Below, piece after piece: positions 43,824 to 55,428 of a stretch of 64,000 bases of DNA. A model generated the notes under the pieces. That model had not been told where the DNA came from. It ran no database searches and saw only the letters and a program-made list of their open reading frames with translations. A program made the position numbers and the translations under genes. The first letter of the stretch is position 1. Each line of letters begins with the position of its first letter. The stretch is taken from NCBI RefSeq assembly GCF_001426085.1, contig NZ_LMRR01000041.1:124001-188000 (forward strand), given 5' to 3'. The stretch is from Rhodococcus sp. Leaf278. Lineage in GTDB: Bacteria; Actinomycetota; Actinomycetes; Mycobacteriales; Mycobacteriaceae.

Positions 43824-44702
43824 ATGAATGCATCGAGCCGAGTCGTCGTCGGAGTCGACGGATCTGCCACATCACTGGACGCGGTCCGCTGGGCAGCGCG
43901 CGAGGCCGTACGACGCCACGCCCCGCTCGAGTTGGTCACGTCGTCACTGTTCGCGCCGGGAACCTACGGCGATGCCATCAGCCTGCGGATCGGCGCGTTC
44001 GCAGATCCGGACGTCGAGGCCAAGCGGGTGCTGACCGCTGCGGTCGACGTTGCGCACAAAACCGCGGCAGGCAATTCTCTGATTCTCGACACTCGTCTCG
44101 AACATGGCTCGGCTGCACGCAATCTGACGCACTTCGATATCGCACCAGCCTTGATCGTCGTCGGTTCACGGGGCCTCGGCGAGTTCACCGGCGGGCTGAT
44201 CGGGTCGGTCAGTACCGCCGTCGTATCGCACGCCACATGCCCTGTTGCAGTGATCAAGTCGAACATCGTCAGCGACGGTCCGGTCGTCGTGGGAGTGGAC
44301 TGTACGTCCAACAGTCAGCCCGCGATCGGGTTCGCTCTGCAGGAAGCGTCGATGCGAGGCGTCGATCTCGTTGCCGTGCATGCCTGGAGTGATCTCGAGC
44401 TCGGCAGTGTTCTGACGCGCGACGAGGATGGGCCGTGGGCAGATTCGGAACTCGCCGAGAAGACATCGCTGGCCGAGAGCCTGGCCGGTTGGTCGGAGGA
44501 CTACCCCGACGTCACCATCCGCCGGGTGGTGGTTCAGGACAGACCCGTTCGCGAACTGGTCCGCGCCGCCGAGAACGCGCAGCTGATCGTGGTCGGTAGC
44601 CGTGGCCGGGGCGGCTTCGCCTCTATGCTGCTCGGATCGACCTCACGCGCGGTGCTGCATTCGGTCGATGTTCCCGTCGTCGTCGTACCCACGAACCGAT
44701 GA
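43824..44702 (+). CDS. Universal stress protein, two UspA domains
   Basis: The 292-residue protein has tandem UspA domains, each ending in an ATP-binding G-x2-G-x9-G-(S/T) pattern (VVGSRGLGEFTG... and VVGSRGRGGFASMLLGSTS). The ATG at 43824 follows a GGACGGGA ribosome-site-like stretch; upstream in-frame codons lack homology. It is coupled by ATGA to phosphoketolase. Two DosR-like boxes lie 73-108 nt upstream, consistent with hypoxic induction. Confidence 0.9.
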   Translation: MNASSRVVVGVDGSATSLDAVRWAAREAVRRHAPLELVTSSLFAPGTYGDAISLRIGAFADPDVEAKRVLTAAVDVAHKTAAGNSLILDTRLEHGSAARNLTHFDIAPALIVVGSRGLGEFTGGLIGSVSTAVVSHATCPVAVIKSNIVSDGPVVVGVDCTSNSQPAIGFALQEASMRGVDLVAVHAWSDLELGSVLTRDEDGPWADSELAEKTSLAESLAGWSEDYPDVTIRRVVVQDRPVRELVRAAENAQLIVVGSRGRGGFASMLLGSTSRAVLHSVDVPVVVVPTNR

Positions 44703-47083
44703 CCGCGTCCACTACCGAGACCACTTACAGCTCCGACGAACTCGACGCAGATCTGCACTACTGGGCTGCTGCGAACTACCTGACGGTCGCCCAGATCTAT
44801 CTGCAGGACAACGTGTTGCTGCGGCAACCACTGACGGTGGAACACATAAAACCCCGACTACTCGGGCATTGGGGCACCAGTCCGGGCCTGTCGATGATCT
44901 ACACCCTGGTCAATCGCCTGATCTGCCGAACCGGTTCGGACTGGCTCTATGTGACTGGCCCCGGCCACGGCGGGCCGGCACTGGTCGCGAACACCTATCT
45001 CGAAGGCACGTACAGCGAGATCTATCCGAACATCTCACTCGACAACGACGGCGTACGTCGCCTGTGCCGCCAATTCTCCACTCCTGGAGGCATTCCGAGC
45101 CACGTGAGCGTGCAAACCCCCGGCAGCATCCACGAGGGCGGCGAACTGGGCTATGCCCTGATCCACGCCGCGGGTGCCGCATTCGACAACCCCGATCTGG
45201 TGGTCGCCTGTGTCGTCGGCGACGGTGAGGCCGAAACCGGTCCCCTGTCGGGTTCCTGGAAGATTCCGGCGTTCCTCAATCCGATCCGTGACGGCGCGGT
45301 GTTGCCCATTCTGCATCTCAACGACGCGAAGATCTCCGGCCCGACGGTGCTCGGGCGCAGCACCGACCAGGCGATCGCCGACTATCTCGGTGGTCAGGGA
45401 TGGGCACCGATCTTCGTCGAGGGCGACGACCCACGAGAGGTGTTCCCGGCGTTGGAGTTCGCGCTCACCTACGCTCACGACGAAATACGGAGAATTCAGC
45501 ATGCTGCCCGCGCCGGTGAACCACACCACGGCATCGAGTGGCCCGCGATCGTGCTGCGTACCCCGAAGGGTTGGACCGGGCCACACGAGGTCGACGGCAA
45601 GCTGATCGAGGGAACCCACTGGGCGCACCAGGTACCGCTGTCGGGCGTACGTGAGAACCCGGCGCATCTGGCGCAGCTCGAAGAGTGGCTGCTCTCGTAC
45701 GATCCGCGATCGCTGTTCGACGAGGATGGCGCCCCGATGCACTCCATCCGCGAGCTCACTCCCACCGGAGAGGCACGGCTCGGGGCCACCCCGCATGCCA
45801 ACGGCGGTCTCCTGCTGCAACCCTTGATCATTCGTGATCTGGAGCAGTACGCACTCACCGTCGAATCCCCGGGGCGCACCTCGCACGAGACGACCACCGT
45901 ACTCGGAGGGATGATGCGCGACATCTATCTCGACAACGCGCAGCCTCACGGCGGCGGCAACTTTCGACTGTTCTGCCCCGACGAGACAGCCAGCAACCGA
46001 CTTCAGGCCGTGTTCGAGGCGACCGACCGATGCTGGCAGCTGCCGACCACCGAGTTCGACGACGACCTTGCCCCCGACGGCCGCGTCATGGAGGTCCTCA
46101 GCGAGCATCTGTGTGAGGGCTGGCTCGAGGCGTACTTGCTGTCGGGTCGACACGGATTGTTCGCGAGCTACGAGGCTTTCGCGATGGTGAGTGTGTCAAT
46201 GTTGATCCAGCACACCAAGTGGCTGCAGCATGCGAGCGCGCTCCCCTGGCGTGCGCCTGTCGCGTCGCTGAACGTGTTGCTCACCAGCACATGCTGGCGC
46301 AACGATCACAACGGTTTCAGCCACCAGGGTCCCGGATTGATCGATGCGGTGATCCCGTTGGCCCCCGAGGTCGTGCGTGTGTGGCTTCCGCCGGACTCCA
46401 ATACGTTGTTGGCCGTCGCCGACCACTGCTTCCGCAGCCGAGGTCACGTCAACGTGTTGGTGGTCGACAAGCAGAGTCACCCCCAGTATCTGACGCTCAC
46501 CGAGGCTCGCGCGTATGCAGCAGCCGGTGCGTCCCGCTGGGATTGGGCCGGTACCGAAGAGGCCGCGGAAGATCCGCAGATAGTGTTGGCGTGCGCCGGC
46601 GACGTTCCGACCGAGGAGACCCTCGCGGCGGCCGACCTGCTGCGTACGTGGACGCCCGGGCTACGGGTTCGAGTGGTCAACGTCATCGATCTGATGGCGC
46701 TGTTGCCCGTCGTCGATCATCCGCACGGATTCTCCGACACACAGTTCGTCGATCTGTTCACCGACGCAGTCGATGTCGTCTTCGCGTTTCACGGCTACCC
46801 ACGCGCCGTGCATCAGTTGCTGCACGGCCGCCCGGACGCCCAGCGATTCCATGTTCGCGGCTTCATCGAACAGGGCACCACCACAACGCCATTCGACATG
46901 GTGGTGCTCAACAAGATCAGTCGGTACCACCTGGCCCTCGAAGCTCTCGACCGAGCGTCGAATGCACCCGAGGGCGCGCAGCAACTCCGGCAGTTCTGCG
47001 AGAACCAACTGACCCGGCACGACGCTTACATCCGGGAACATTTCGAGGATCTCCCCGAAATTCGGCAGTGGCGGTGGTCGTGA
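44699..47083 (+). CDS. xfp: Phosphoketolase (xylulose-5-P/fructose-6-P)
   Basis: The 794-residue protein is full-length for the family and shows GPGHGGPALVANTYLEGTYSEIYP (split motifs), GDGEAETGPLSGSW (thiamine diphosphate/Mg site), CPDETASNRL and RHGLFASYEAF. It cleaves xylulose 5-phosphate or fructose 6-phosphate to acetyl phosphate using thiamine diphosphate, giving ATP when respiration is limited. Co-transcription with a USP behind DosR-like boxes suggests a role in fermentative survival. Confidence 0.95.
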   Translation: MTASTTETTYSSDELDADLHYWAAANYLTVAQIYLQDNVLLRQPLTVEHIKPRLLGHWGTSPGLSMIYTLVNRLICRTGSDWLYVTGPGHGGPALVANTYLEGTYSEIYPNISLDNDGVRRLCRQFSTPGGIPSHVSVQTPGSIHEGGELGYALIHAAGAAFDNPDLVVACVVGDGEAETGPLSGSWKIPAFLNPIRDGAVLPILHLNDAKISGPTVLGRSTDQAIADYLGGQGWAPIFVEGDDPREVFPALEFALTYAHDEIRRIQHAARAGEPHHGIEWPAIVLRTPKGWTGPHEVDGKLIEGTHWAHQVPLSGVRENPAHLAQLEEWLLSYDPRSLFDEDGAPMHSIRELTPTGEARLGATPHANGGLLLQPLIIRDLEQYALTVESPGRTSHETTTVLGGMMRDIYLDNAQPHGGGNFRLFCPDETASNRLQAVFEATDRCWQLPTTEFDDDLAPDGRVMEVLSEHLCEGWLEAYLLSGRHGLFASYEAFAMVSVSMLIQHTKWLQHASALPWRAPVASLNVLLTSTCWRNDHNGFSHQGPGLIDAVIPLAPEVVRVWLPPDSNTLLAVADHCFRSRGHVNVLVVDKQSHPQYLTLTEARAYAAAGASRWDWAGTEEAAEDPQIVLACAGDVPTEETLAAADLLRTWTPGLRVRVVNVIDLMALLPVVDHPHGFSDTQFVDLFTDAVDVVFAFHGYPRAVHQLLHGRPDAQRFHVRGFIEQGTTTTPFDMVVLNKISRYHLALEALDRASNAPEGAQQLRQFCENQLTRHDAYIREHFEDLPEIRQWRWS

Positions 47084-47094
47084 TGGATCGGTAG

Positions 47095-47979
47095 CTACCC
47101 GCGGGCGATGATCAACGGACAGTCGACGCGGTGGGCCAGCGACCGAACGGTGGACCCGAGAAGGAGACCGCTGAACCCACCGCGTCCACTCGAACCCACG
47201 ACGACGGCCTGCGCTCGTGACGCCACCTCGAGGATCCCCTCGGCCACGTTGCCGCGCAACACTGTTCGTTGCACCGCCACATCCGGGAACTGCTCGCTCC
47301 AGCCGGACAGGCTCTCTGCCAATACGGTTCGACCGTTCGACACGATCGCCTCGGATCTGTCACCGGCGGACGCGTCGGGCGACGAGATCAGTTCGTCCGT
47401 CGACACGTGGACTGCGACCAAATCTGCTCCCCGGAGCGAGGCTTCGTCGAATGCCAACCGAACCGCGTTCTGGTTGTGCGGCGACCCGTCGATTCCGAGG
47501 ACAACAGGGCCTGCTGACGAATGCAACTCCACGCTTCCCGGCACGATGACCACAGGGCAGTGCGCTTGGACGGCCACTGCGGTGCTCACCGAGCCGAGCA
47601 GTTCGGCAAAGTATTCACCGTTACCGCGCGATCCCAACACAATCATCGAGGCACTGGAGGACTGCTCCAACATGGTCTGAATCGTCGGTCCCACAATCGA
47701 TTCGCTCGTGATGACGAGCGTGTCCGGGTTCTTCACCGAACGTCGAGCAACCAGCGACGCCCAGGCGAGGATCGATTCTGCGGCTGTGTGCTCCTCGGAG
47801 CCGATGTGAGACGGCAACGCCACGAAGCTGGTGTACAGAGCCTTGACTTGGTAGGCGGACACCAGCTTCACCGGTAGCCCACGCAGCTCTGCCGCACGTG
47901 CCGCCCAACCGACTGCATCGAGCGATGAGCCGGAGCCGTCGACACCGACGACGATCGCTTTGGGGCCGACGGTCCTCAT
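47095..47979 (-). CDS. Universal stress protein, two UspA domains
   Basis: The 294-residue protein contains two UspA domains (VGVDGSGSSLDAVGWAA; VLGIDGSPHNQNAVRLA), both with ATP-binding glycine motifs (VLGSRGNGEYFAELLGSVS; VVGSSGRGGFSGLLLGSTV). The ATG at 47979 overlaps the upstream USP stop by ATGA; an upstream in-frame start adds only unrelated residues. It is convergent with phosphoketolase. Confidence 0.9.
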   Translation of the reverse strand: MRTVGPKAIVVGVDGSGSSLDAVGWAARAAELRGLPVKLVSAYQVKALYTSFVALPSHIGSEEHTAAESILAWASLVARRSVKNPDTLVITSESIVGPTIQTMLEQSSSASMIVLGSRGNGEYFAELLGSVSTAVAVQAHCPVVIVPGSVELHSSAGPVVLGIDGSPHNQNAVRLAFDEASLRGADLVAVHVSTDELISSPDASAGDRSEAIVSNGRTVLAESLSGWSEQFPDVAVQRTVLRGNVAEGILEVASRAQAVVVGSSGRGGFSGLLLGSTVRSLAHRVDCPLIIARG

Positions 47980-48818
47980 GCGTGCGGGACAACGAGAACG
48001 GGGCATTCTGCATGCCGAAGGACGGTGGTCAACGTGCTTCCCGGAACGCGATCACGCTCGTGGCCCAACACCATCAGCTGTGCGGTGTCGGACACCGCGA
48101 TCAACTCCGATCCCGAGTCGGCCTCGGCGTAGACCGACGCCACCCGCACCGAGGGGTAGTCCGCACCGAAAGGTTCCAGTCGGACGTCCATCGCCGATTC
48201 GGGGTGCAGGCGGTCGACCGGACCGCTGATGGCGCTGGCCAGAATGGATGAAATCGCCTGGGTGTGTACCGCGAGCACACTGGCACCGCGCATCGCCGCT
48301 TCCTCGAATGCCTGCGCCACGACGACATCTGTCGCCGAGACCTTCGCGTCGCCCAATGCGGCGACGACTGCTCCGGAACGCTCGGCGTCGAAGGTTCGGA
48401 CGATGGCCACGGGATGGTTCGAGCATTCGACGACCGTGTGCACCATGGATCCGAGAACCCATGCAGCAAGAGAGTTCTCGGTAGTGATACCCAAGACGGT
48501 CAGGCATGCCGATGCCGCTTCGGACAGCATGACTGTCTCCGGGCGTCCCTGCAGAACAACGGTCTCGACGACAACGGTCGGATCGCTCGACCCGGCCACG
48601 ATCGCCGCCTGGTCCAACACGGTGCGGGCGTAATCGCCGTCCACATCGGGAGCGCCGTAGACTGTTTCGGGCTGAAGATGGGCCTGGATCACGTGCACCA
48701 TTCGCAGCGACGTTCCACGGCCGCGCGCCTCGCGGACCGCGAAACGGACTGCGTCGAGTGCAGCCGTCGATCCGTCGATTCCGACCACGACGGGTCCGGT
48801 GGAAGGTGAAGTGTTCAT
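47976..48818 (-). CDS. Universal stress protein, two UspA domains, divergent
   Basis: The 280-residue protein starts with VVVGIDGSTAALDAVRFA. Its ATP-binding motifs are degenerate: the first half reads VLGITTENSLAAWVLGS and the second VLGHERDRVPGSTLTTV, lacking the full G-x2-G-x9-GS pattern. It may be a non-ATP-binding USP. It is coupled to the next USP. Weak DosR-like matches lie at 48886-48920. Confidence 0.88.
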   Translation of the reverse strand: MNTSPSTGPVVVGIDGSTAALDAVRFAVREARGRGTSLRMVHVIQAHLQPETVYGAPDVDGDYARTVLDQAAIVAGSSDPTVVVETVVLQGRPETVMLSEAASACLTVLGITTENSLAAWVLGSMVHTVVECSNHPVAIVRTFDAERSGAVVAALGDAKVSATDVVVAQAFEEAAMRGASVLAVHTQAISSILASAISGPVDRLHPESAMDVRLEPFGADYPSVRVASVYAEADSGSELIAVSDTAQLMVLGHERDRVPGSTLTTVLRHAECPVLVVPHA

Positions 48819-48925
48819 AAGATGCCTCTCGATTGTGCGCGTCTACGACGAGAACGCTACGAGCGCAGGCATACCTGACACAGCAGTCCGAGGTCATCGG
48901 AACAAGTGACCAAGGTCGTCACCCG

Positions 48926-51296
<2,371 letters not shown>

Positions 51297-51390
51297 GGCG
51301 GCACCTCTCAACTGCGTCCACAGTGGACGCCTCGGTTTCCGAGCCTACGGGTCGCGGGTACGGGCGGCGGGACCTTTCGTCATCGAAACA

Positions 51391-51405
51391 GGTGACCGAA
51401 GTCCT
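51391..51405 (-). promoter_or_regulatory. DosR-box-like site between dosR and a USP gene
   Basis: The minus strand reads AGGACTTCGGTCACC, 9 of 12 matches to GGGACTTNNGNCCCT. A weaker match (GGGACCTTTCGTCAT on the plus strand) lies 22 bp away at 51369-51383. The gap separates dosR (start 51296) from the USP at 51492, so it could serve autoregulation and the USP. Confidence 0.45.
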
Positions 51406-51491
51406 TTGTGTCGGTGTTGTTGTGCTGCCGCGCCCGATGCTGAGCGAGGGGTCTGATGAAGGATCCGACACACGACCGAGGAGGTCACTCG

Positions 51492-52406
51492 ATGGGTTCA
51501 CTTCCGACCGTCGTCGGGGTCGACGGTTCGGCTGCGGCTCTGGACGCGGTGCGTTGGGCCGTTCTCGACGCACGATTGCATCTGTCCGATCTGCTTGTCG
51601 TGTCGGCGATGTCGCTGCCCGAGGTCTTGACCGGGTTGGGCGTCCTTCCCGATGCCGTGGTGCACCAGGCCCGATCGGAAACCGACAGAATTCTGGACGA
51701 GGCTCGGGCGACTGCGAGTCGCGGGACGACGGCGGTCACCATCGATACGGTCTCGTCCGAACAGTCTCCGGTGTCCACATTGCTCGAACTGTCGGCGACG
51801 GCCCGGATGGTGGTCATTGCCACGCGGGGGCTCGGGGGCACCGAGCAACGGTCACTGGGCTCGATCGGGTTCGCTGTGACCACTCATGCTCGATGCCCGG
51901 TCACGGTGGTGCGTGGCTGGTCTGGCGACAGCAGTGTCGACCACGTGATCCATCCGGTGGTCGTGGGTGTCGACGGCACCAAGGCGAGCGCTGCGGCAGT
52001 GACGTCGGCGTTCGAGGAGGCAGATGTTCGATCGGCATCGCTGACTGCAGTGCACGCCTGGTCGGACGCGGATCTGTCGATCGGTTTCCCAATACGCGGA
52101 CTGGAATGGCCGGACAATCGACGCGCCGCTGCAGATCACTTGGCGCGACTGCTCGAGCCGCACACGCAGCGCCATCCGACGGTGTCGGTGCGGCCCGTGG
52201 TGGTCAAGGACAAGCCGGTGCAGGCACTGCTCGATCACGCTCAAGGTGCTCAACTGGTGATGATCGGTAGTCATGGGCGCGGCGGCTACGCGGAAATGAT
52301 GCTCGGCTCGACCAGCCGGTCGGTGCTGACGCGAGCGCACTGCCCGGTCACCGTCGTACCGTCGCCCGGTCGAATCGCCGCTGTCACCAACCGTGCCATA
52401 ACGTGA
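51492..52406 (+). CDS. Universal stress protein, two UspA domains
   Basis: The 304-residue protein has VVGVDGSAAALDAVRWA and VVGVDGTKASAAAV domain starts. The second domain keeps the ATP motif IGSHGRGGYAEMMLGSTS; the first has IATRGLGGTEQRSLGSIG. The ATG at 51492 has GAGGAGG 7 nt upstream. It diverges from dosR. Confidence 0.9.
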   Translation: MGSLPTVVGVDGSAAALDAVRWAVLDARLHLSDLLVVSAMSLPEVLTGLGVLPDAVVHQARSETDRILDEARATASRGTTAVTIDTVSSEQSPVSTLLELSATARMVVIATRGLGGTEQRSLGSIGFAVTTHARCPVTVVRGWSGDSSVDHVIHPVVVGVDGTKASAAAVTSAFEEADVRSASLTAVHAWSDADLSIGFPIRGLEWPDNRRAAADHLARLLEPHTQRHPTVSVRPVVVKDKPVQALLDHAQGAQLVMIGSHGRGGYAEMMLGSTSRSVLTRAHCPVTVVPSPGRIAAVTNRAIT

Positions 52407-52444
52407 CAGCGCCCGACCGGAAAATGCCGTTCGGCCACCCGCGA

Positions 52445-52459
52445 AGGTCCTAATGCCCT
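52445..52459 (+). promoter_or_regulatory. Weak DosR-box-like site upstream of flavodoxin gene
   Basis: AGGTCCTAATGCCCT shares 11 of 15 bases with GGGACCTTGTGCCCT found at 58463 and 55891. It lies 208 nt before the flavodoxin start, so its promoter relation is uncertain. Confidence 0.35.
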
Positions 52460-52666
52460 ACGACGGCCCAGCCGAGCCGATCACGCTGTGTGCATGAGCC
52501 GATCGGATATCACCGTCTCTGTTCGCGCGCACCACTCGACACCCGAGGACATGATGGATGTATGTCCGCGGGGAGATCGACTTCGGCCAGTACCGGACGT
52601 GCGTGGATCGACTCACCGAACAGCTTCATTGCTGACAAGCCTCGACACCGCGAAAGAAGGTGCGTC

Positions 52667-53179
52667 GTGCGCATCCTGATTGCGACGGCAAGCCGTCATG
52701 GTTCCACCCGTGAACTCGGGCAGTGGCTGGGTTCGGCGATGGTCGCGCGGCTGGCCGACACCGCCCCATCCGCGACGGTCGATGTGCGTGACGCCGCCGA
52801 TGTGGACAGCATCGCCGAGTACGACGCCGTCGTCATCGGCAGCGGCGTCTACCTGGGCCGCTGGCTCGGCGATGCCCGATCACTGGTCGCTCGCGAGCAA
52901 CCCGAACTCGAGACCAGACCCGTGTGGTTGTTCTCCAGTGGGCCGATCGGAGAAAGTGCCTCGTCCGAGAAGAAATCGAAGTGGAGCAACGCCCCATGGG
53001 CGATCGAGCACAAGGTGTTCGGCGGAAAGCTGGATCGCTCGATGCTGTCGGGGTTCGAGCGAGCCGTGGTACGAATGGTCAACGCCGACTACGGGGACGA
53101 CAGGTCACGCGCTGCAACCGACGAATGGGCCGGCACCATCTGCCGAGCACTGACCGCAACCGCGCCGCGGTCCGCCTGA
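52667..53179 (+). CDS. Flavodoxin-domain protein (HemG-like)
   Basis: The 170-residue protein begins ILIATASRHGSTRELG, the FMN phosphate loop, and has VVIGSGVYLGRWLGDA and VWLFSSGPIG, typical of the flavodoxin_5 group related to protoporphyrinogen oxidase HemG. The GTG start has AAGAAGG 6 nt upstream. A paralogue is at 54928. It may be an electron carrier in the hypoxic response. Confidence 0.88.
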   Translation: MRILIATASRHGSTRELGQWLGSAMVARLADTAPSATVDVRDAADVDSIAEYDAVVIGSGVYLGRWLGDARSLVAREQPELETRPVWLFSSGPIGESASSEKKSKWSNAPWAIEHKVFGGKLDRSMLSGFERAVVRMVNADYGDDRSRAATDEWAGTICRALTATAPRSA

Positions 53180-53233
53180 CCCGTCTCACGGCGAATCCGT
53201 CTCCCCGAGATCTGATCCACGAACTCGAACGTG

Positions 53234-54244
53234 CTAGAACTCGAACACCTGCCGTGCGGTGACGCGTCCGGCCATCAGGTCGTCGAAGCAGTCGTTGACC
53301 TCGTCGAGTTTGCGCGAGACTGCCGATACCGTCGTCCGCCCGGCCTCGTGCAGTGCGAACACCTCGCGCAGATCCTTCCTGGTGCCGACGATCGAGCCGA
53401 GTACCGAGATTCCGCCGACCACCGTCTCGAAGATCGGTAGCGACAACTCCCCGTGCGCAGGCATCGACACACACACCAGCCGACCTCCGCGGCGCAGTGA
53501 CCGGAAGGCCTGGTCGAAGACGCTGGGGATGACGGCCAACACGATGGCGACGTCGGCACCGCCGAGCTCCTGGATGGCCGCCACCGGATCGGTCGTTGCC
53601 GAATTGACGGTGTGGTCTGCGCCGAGTTCTTTCGCTAATTCCAGTTTCTCGTCCTCGATGTCGACAGCGGTGACGAATCCGCCCGCGATCTTGGCGTACT
53701 GCACGGCCAAGTGCCCCAGTCCGCCGACGCCGAAGATGGCCACGCGCTGCGCCGGTGTGACGCCGCCGACCTTGACGGCCTTGTATGTGGTCACGCCGGC
53801 ACAGGTCAGCGGGGCAGCGTCGAACGAGGAGACGCTGTCGGGTACGCGAACAACATACTTCGCATGGGCCACAGCGTATTCGGCGTACGCCCCGTCGACG
53901 GAGTAACCGCTGTTCTGCTGCTTCTCGCACAGTGTCTCCCAACCGGACACACAGTGATCGCATTCACCGCACGCCGAACCGAGCCACGCGATGGCGACCC
54001 GCTCACCGATTCTGTCCTTGGAGACCTGCGCCCCGACCGCTTCGATCACTCCGACGCCTTCGTGGCCGGGAACGAACGGCAGGGTCGGCTTGGCCGGCCA
54101 ATCCCCCTGCGCAGCATGGATATCGGTGTGACAGACCCCGCAGGTCTCCATCTTCACCAGCACCTGCTCGGGTGCGGGTGTCGGGATCGGGATGTCCTTG
54201 ACGACCAGGGGTCCGCCGAACTCGGTGACAACAGCAGCTTTCAT
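53234..54244 (-). CDS. Zinc-dependent alcohol dehydrogenase
   Basis: The 336-residue protein has catalytic-zinc motifs CGVCHTD and GHEGVG, a structural-zinc cluster CGECDHC...C (LCEK) and the NAD site GVGGLGHLA, so it is a class of AdhA/AdhP-type enzyme of normal length. It oxidises alcohols or reduces aldehydes. It is divergent from the DUF1003 gene across a 256-nt region carrying a DosR-like box and a large palindrome, suggesting fermentation-linked expression. Confidence 0.93.
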   Translation of the reverse strand: MKAAVVTEFGGPLVVKDIPIPTPAPEQVLVKMETCGVCHTDIHAAQGDWPAKPTLPFVPGHEGVGVIEAVGAQVSKDRIGERVAIAWLGSACGECDHCVSGWETLCEKQQNSGYSVDGAYAEYAVAHAKYVVRVPDSVSSFDAAPLTCAGVTTYKAVKVGGVTPAQRVAIFGVGGLGHLAVQYAKIAGGFVTAVDIEDEKLELAKELGADHTVNSATTDPVAAIQELGGADVAIVLAVIPSVFDQAFRSLRRGGRLVCVSMPAHGELSLPIFETVVGGISVLGSIVGTRKDLREVFALHEAGRTTVSAVSRKLDEVNDCFDDLMAGRVTARQVFEF

Positions 54245-54350
54245 CGTGGACTACCTCCAACTATCGAATCCAATGCCGTTCTCGACGATCGAGCAATGCA
54301 CATTGTCGATGGTCGGCGCTGCGGCGTTCGACATGTAGGGCCGGAAGTCA

Positions 54351-54382
54351 CCGCCGGTTCGGGACGTATCCCGAACCGGCGG
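54351..54382. repeat. Perfect 14-bp inverted repeat in a divergent promoter region
   Basis: CCGCCGGTTCGGGA and its exact complement (54369-54382) flank a CGTA spacer. It lies between two divergent gene starts, not downstream of a gene, so a terminator role is unlikely. It could be an operator; the inner TTCGGGA-N4-TCCCGAA is 2 bp shorter than a consensus DosR site. Confidence 0.7.
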
Positions 54383-54409
54383 GTCGGGAGTCGAAAGGTC
54401 TGGAAAGCA

Positions 54410-54424
54410 GGGGCTTTCGCCCCT
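54410..54424 (+). promoter_or_regulatory. DosR-box-like site GGGGCTTTCGCCCCT
   Basis: This matches 11 of 12 fixed positions of GGGACTTNNGNCCCT. It is 77 nt before the DUF1003 start and 166 nt before the divergent alcohol dehydrogenase start. Confidence 0.6.
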
Positions 54425-54500
54425 CGCGCTCGTCGATGACCTGGACGACACTCGGCAGCATGGATACTGCTGCACACTCCCGATCGAAGACCTGCGAGCG

Positions 54501-54953
54501 ATGAACCTGTGGCGAAGACATCCGGGCGTTCGAACCGGTGATGCACTGACCACCGGTGAGCGTGCGGCGGATTACGTCCGAAACGGAATGGGCTCCTGGC
54601 CGTTCGTCTTCCTGTTCCTGGGCGTGATGGCGCTGTGGGCCGTGTTCAACCAGAACGACGGATTCGATCCGTACCCTTTCATCCTGCTCAACCTATTCCT
54701 GTCGATGATCGCAGGACTGCAGGGTGCGATTCTGCTGATCTCGGCCAAACGCGCGGACTCGGTGAGCAGTGAGGTTGCCGTACATACACTTTCGAATACT
54801 GCACTGCTGCAGGACATGATCGAAGCGAATACCGTCTTGACCGAATCGGTGGCACAGTTGGCGGCAGAGATTCACGAGCACGTCTGCCCGTCCGCTCAGC
54901 GTGTCGGTGCAGGCACTTCCATGAAGGTCACGAGCCCGGCGTCCCAGCCGTGA
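54501..54953 (+). CDS. DUF1003 membrane protein
   Basis: The 150-residue protein has two transmembrane helices (about 33-52 and 60-83) and the DUF1003 pattern ADYVRNGMGSWPFVF and NLFLSMIAGLQGAILLIS with a C-terminal helical tail. Function unknown; members accompany stress and Mg/ion genes. Its 3' end overlaps the convergent flavodoxin gene by 26 nt. Confidence 0.87.
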   Translation: MNLWRRHPGVRTGDALTTGERAADYVRNGMGSWPFVFLFLGVMALWAVFNQNDGFDPYPFILLNLFLSMIAGLQGAILLISAKRADSVSSEVAVHTLSNTALLQDMIEANTVLTESVAQLAAEIHEHVCPSAQRVGAGTSMKVTSPASQP

Positions 54954-55428
54954 GACAGGCAAGGATCTCTCGAGCCCAATCGCACACGCCAACCCAGTCA
55001 CGAAAGTCTCCGGCTACCGCGCCGGAGTTGTCGAAGATCTGGCGTTCCCCCGCTGACAGCCCTTCGGGATCCAGCTTCCCGGGAAACGTTCGGTGCGCGA
55101 CGCAATGCAACTGCTCTGCTGCGTGCGCGGCGTCGGAGGTGACGTTGACCGGCCGGTCGCTCGAATGCAGCGGCCCACAGGAAAACAGCCACACGGGCGG
55201 ATGGGGCGACCTCGATACCCTGTCGACCAGAGCCTTCGCAGCCGGAAGCCAGCGATCGGAGTAGACGGCGCTGCCGATGATCAGCGCGTCGTAGCCGTCC
55301 ACCCGGATCACGGATTCCGGTACACGTATATCGACGTCGACTCCATCGTGTTCGAAGACTCGAGCCATTTCCTGGCCCAGGGTGTCGGTCGCTCCATGCC
55401 GACCCGCGGTGCAGATCAGTACTCTCAT
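54928..55428 (-). CDS. Flavodoxin-domain protein (second copy)
   Basis: The 166-residue protein begins VLICTAGRHGATDTLG and has LIIGSAVYSDRWLPAA and VWLFSCGPL, a paralogue of the protein at 52667. The ATG at 55428 overlaps the upstream membrane-protein gene by ATGA; a DosR-like box lies 35 nt before the start of that upstream gene. Confidence 0.88.
   Translation of the reverse strand: MRVLICTAGRHGATDTLGQEMARVFEHDGVDVDIRVPESVIRVDGYDALIIGSAVYSDRWLPAAKALVDRVSRSPHPPVWLFSCGPLHSSDRPVNVTSDAAHAAEQLHCVAHRTFPGKLDPEGLSAGERQIFDNSGAVAGDFRDWVGVCDWAREILACLTAGTPGS

Noticed and set aside
48886-48920. Possible DosR boxes upstream of the USP gene at 48818
   Set aside because: Both matches are only about 8 of 12 fixed positions, too weak to list as sites.
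54351-54382. Interpretation as a consensus DosR site
   Set aside because: The half-sites are right but the spacing is 2 bp shorter than the published palindromic consensus; a better box lies at 54410.
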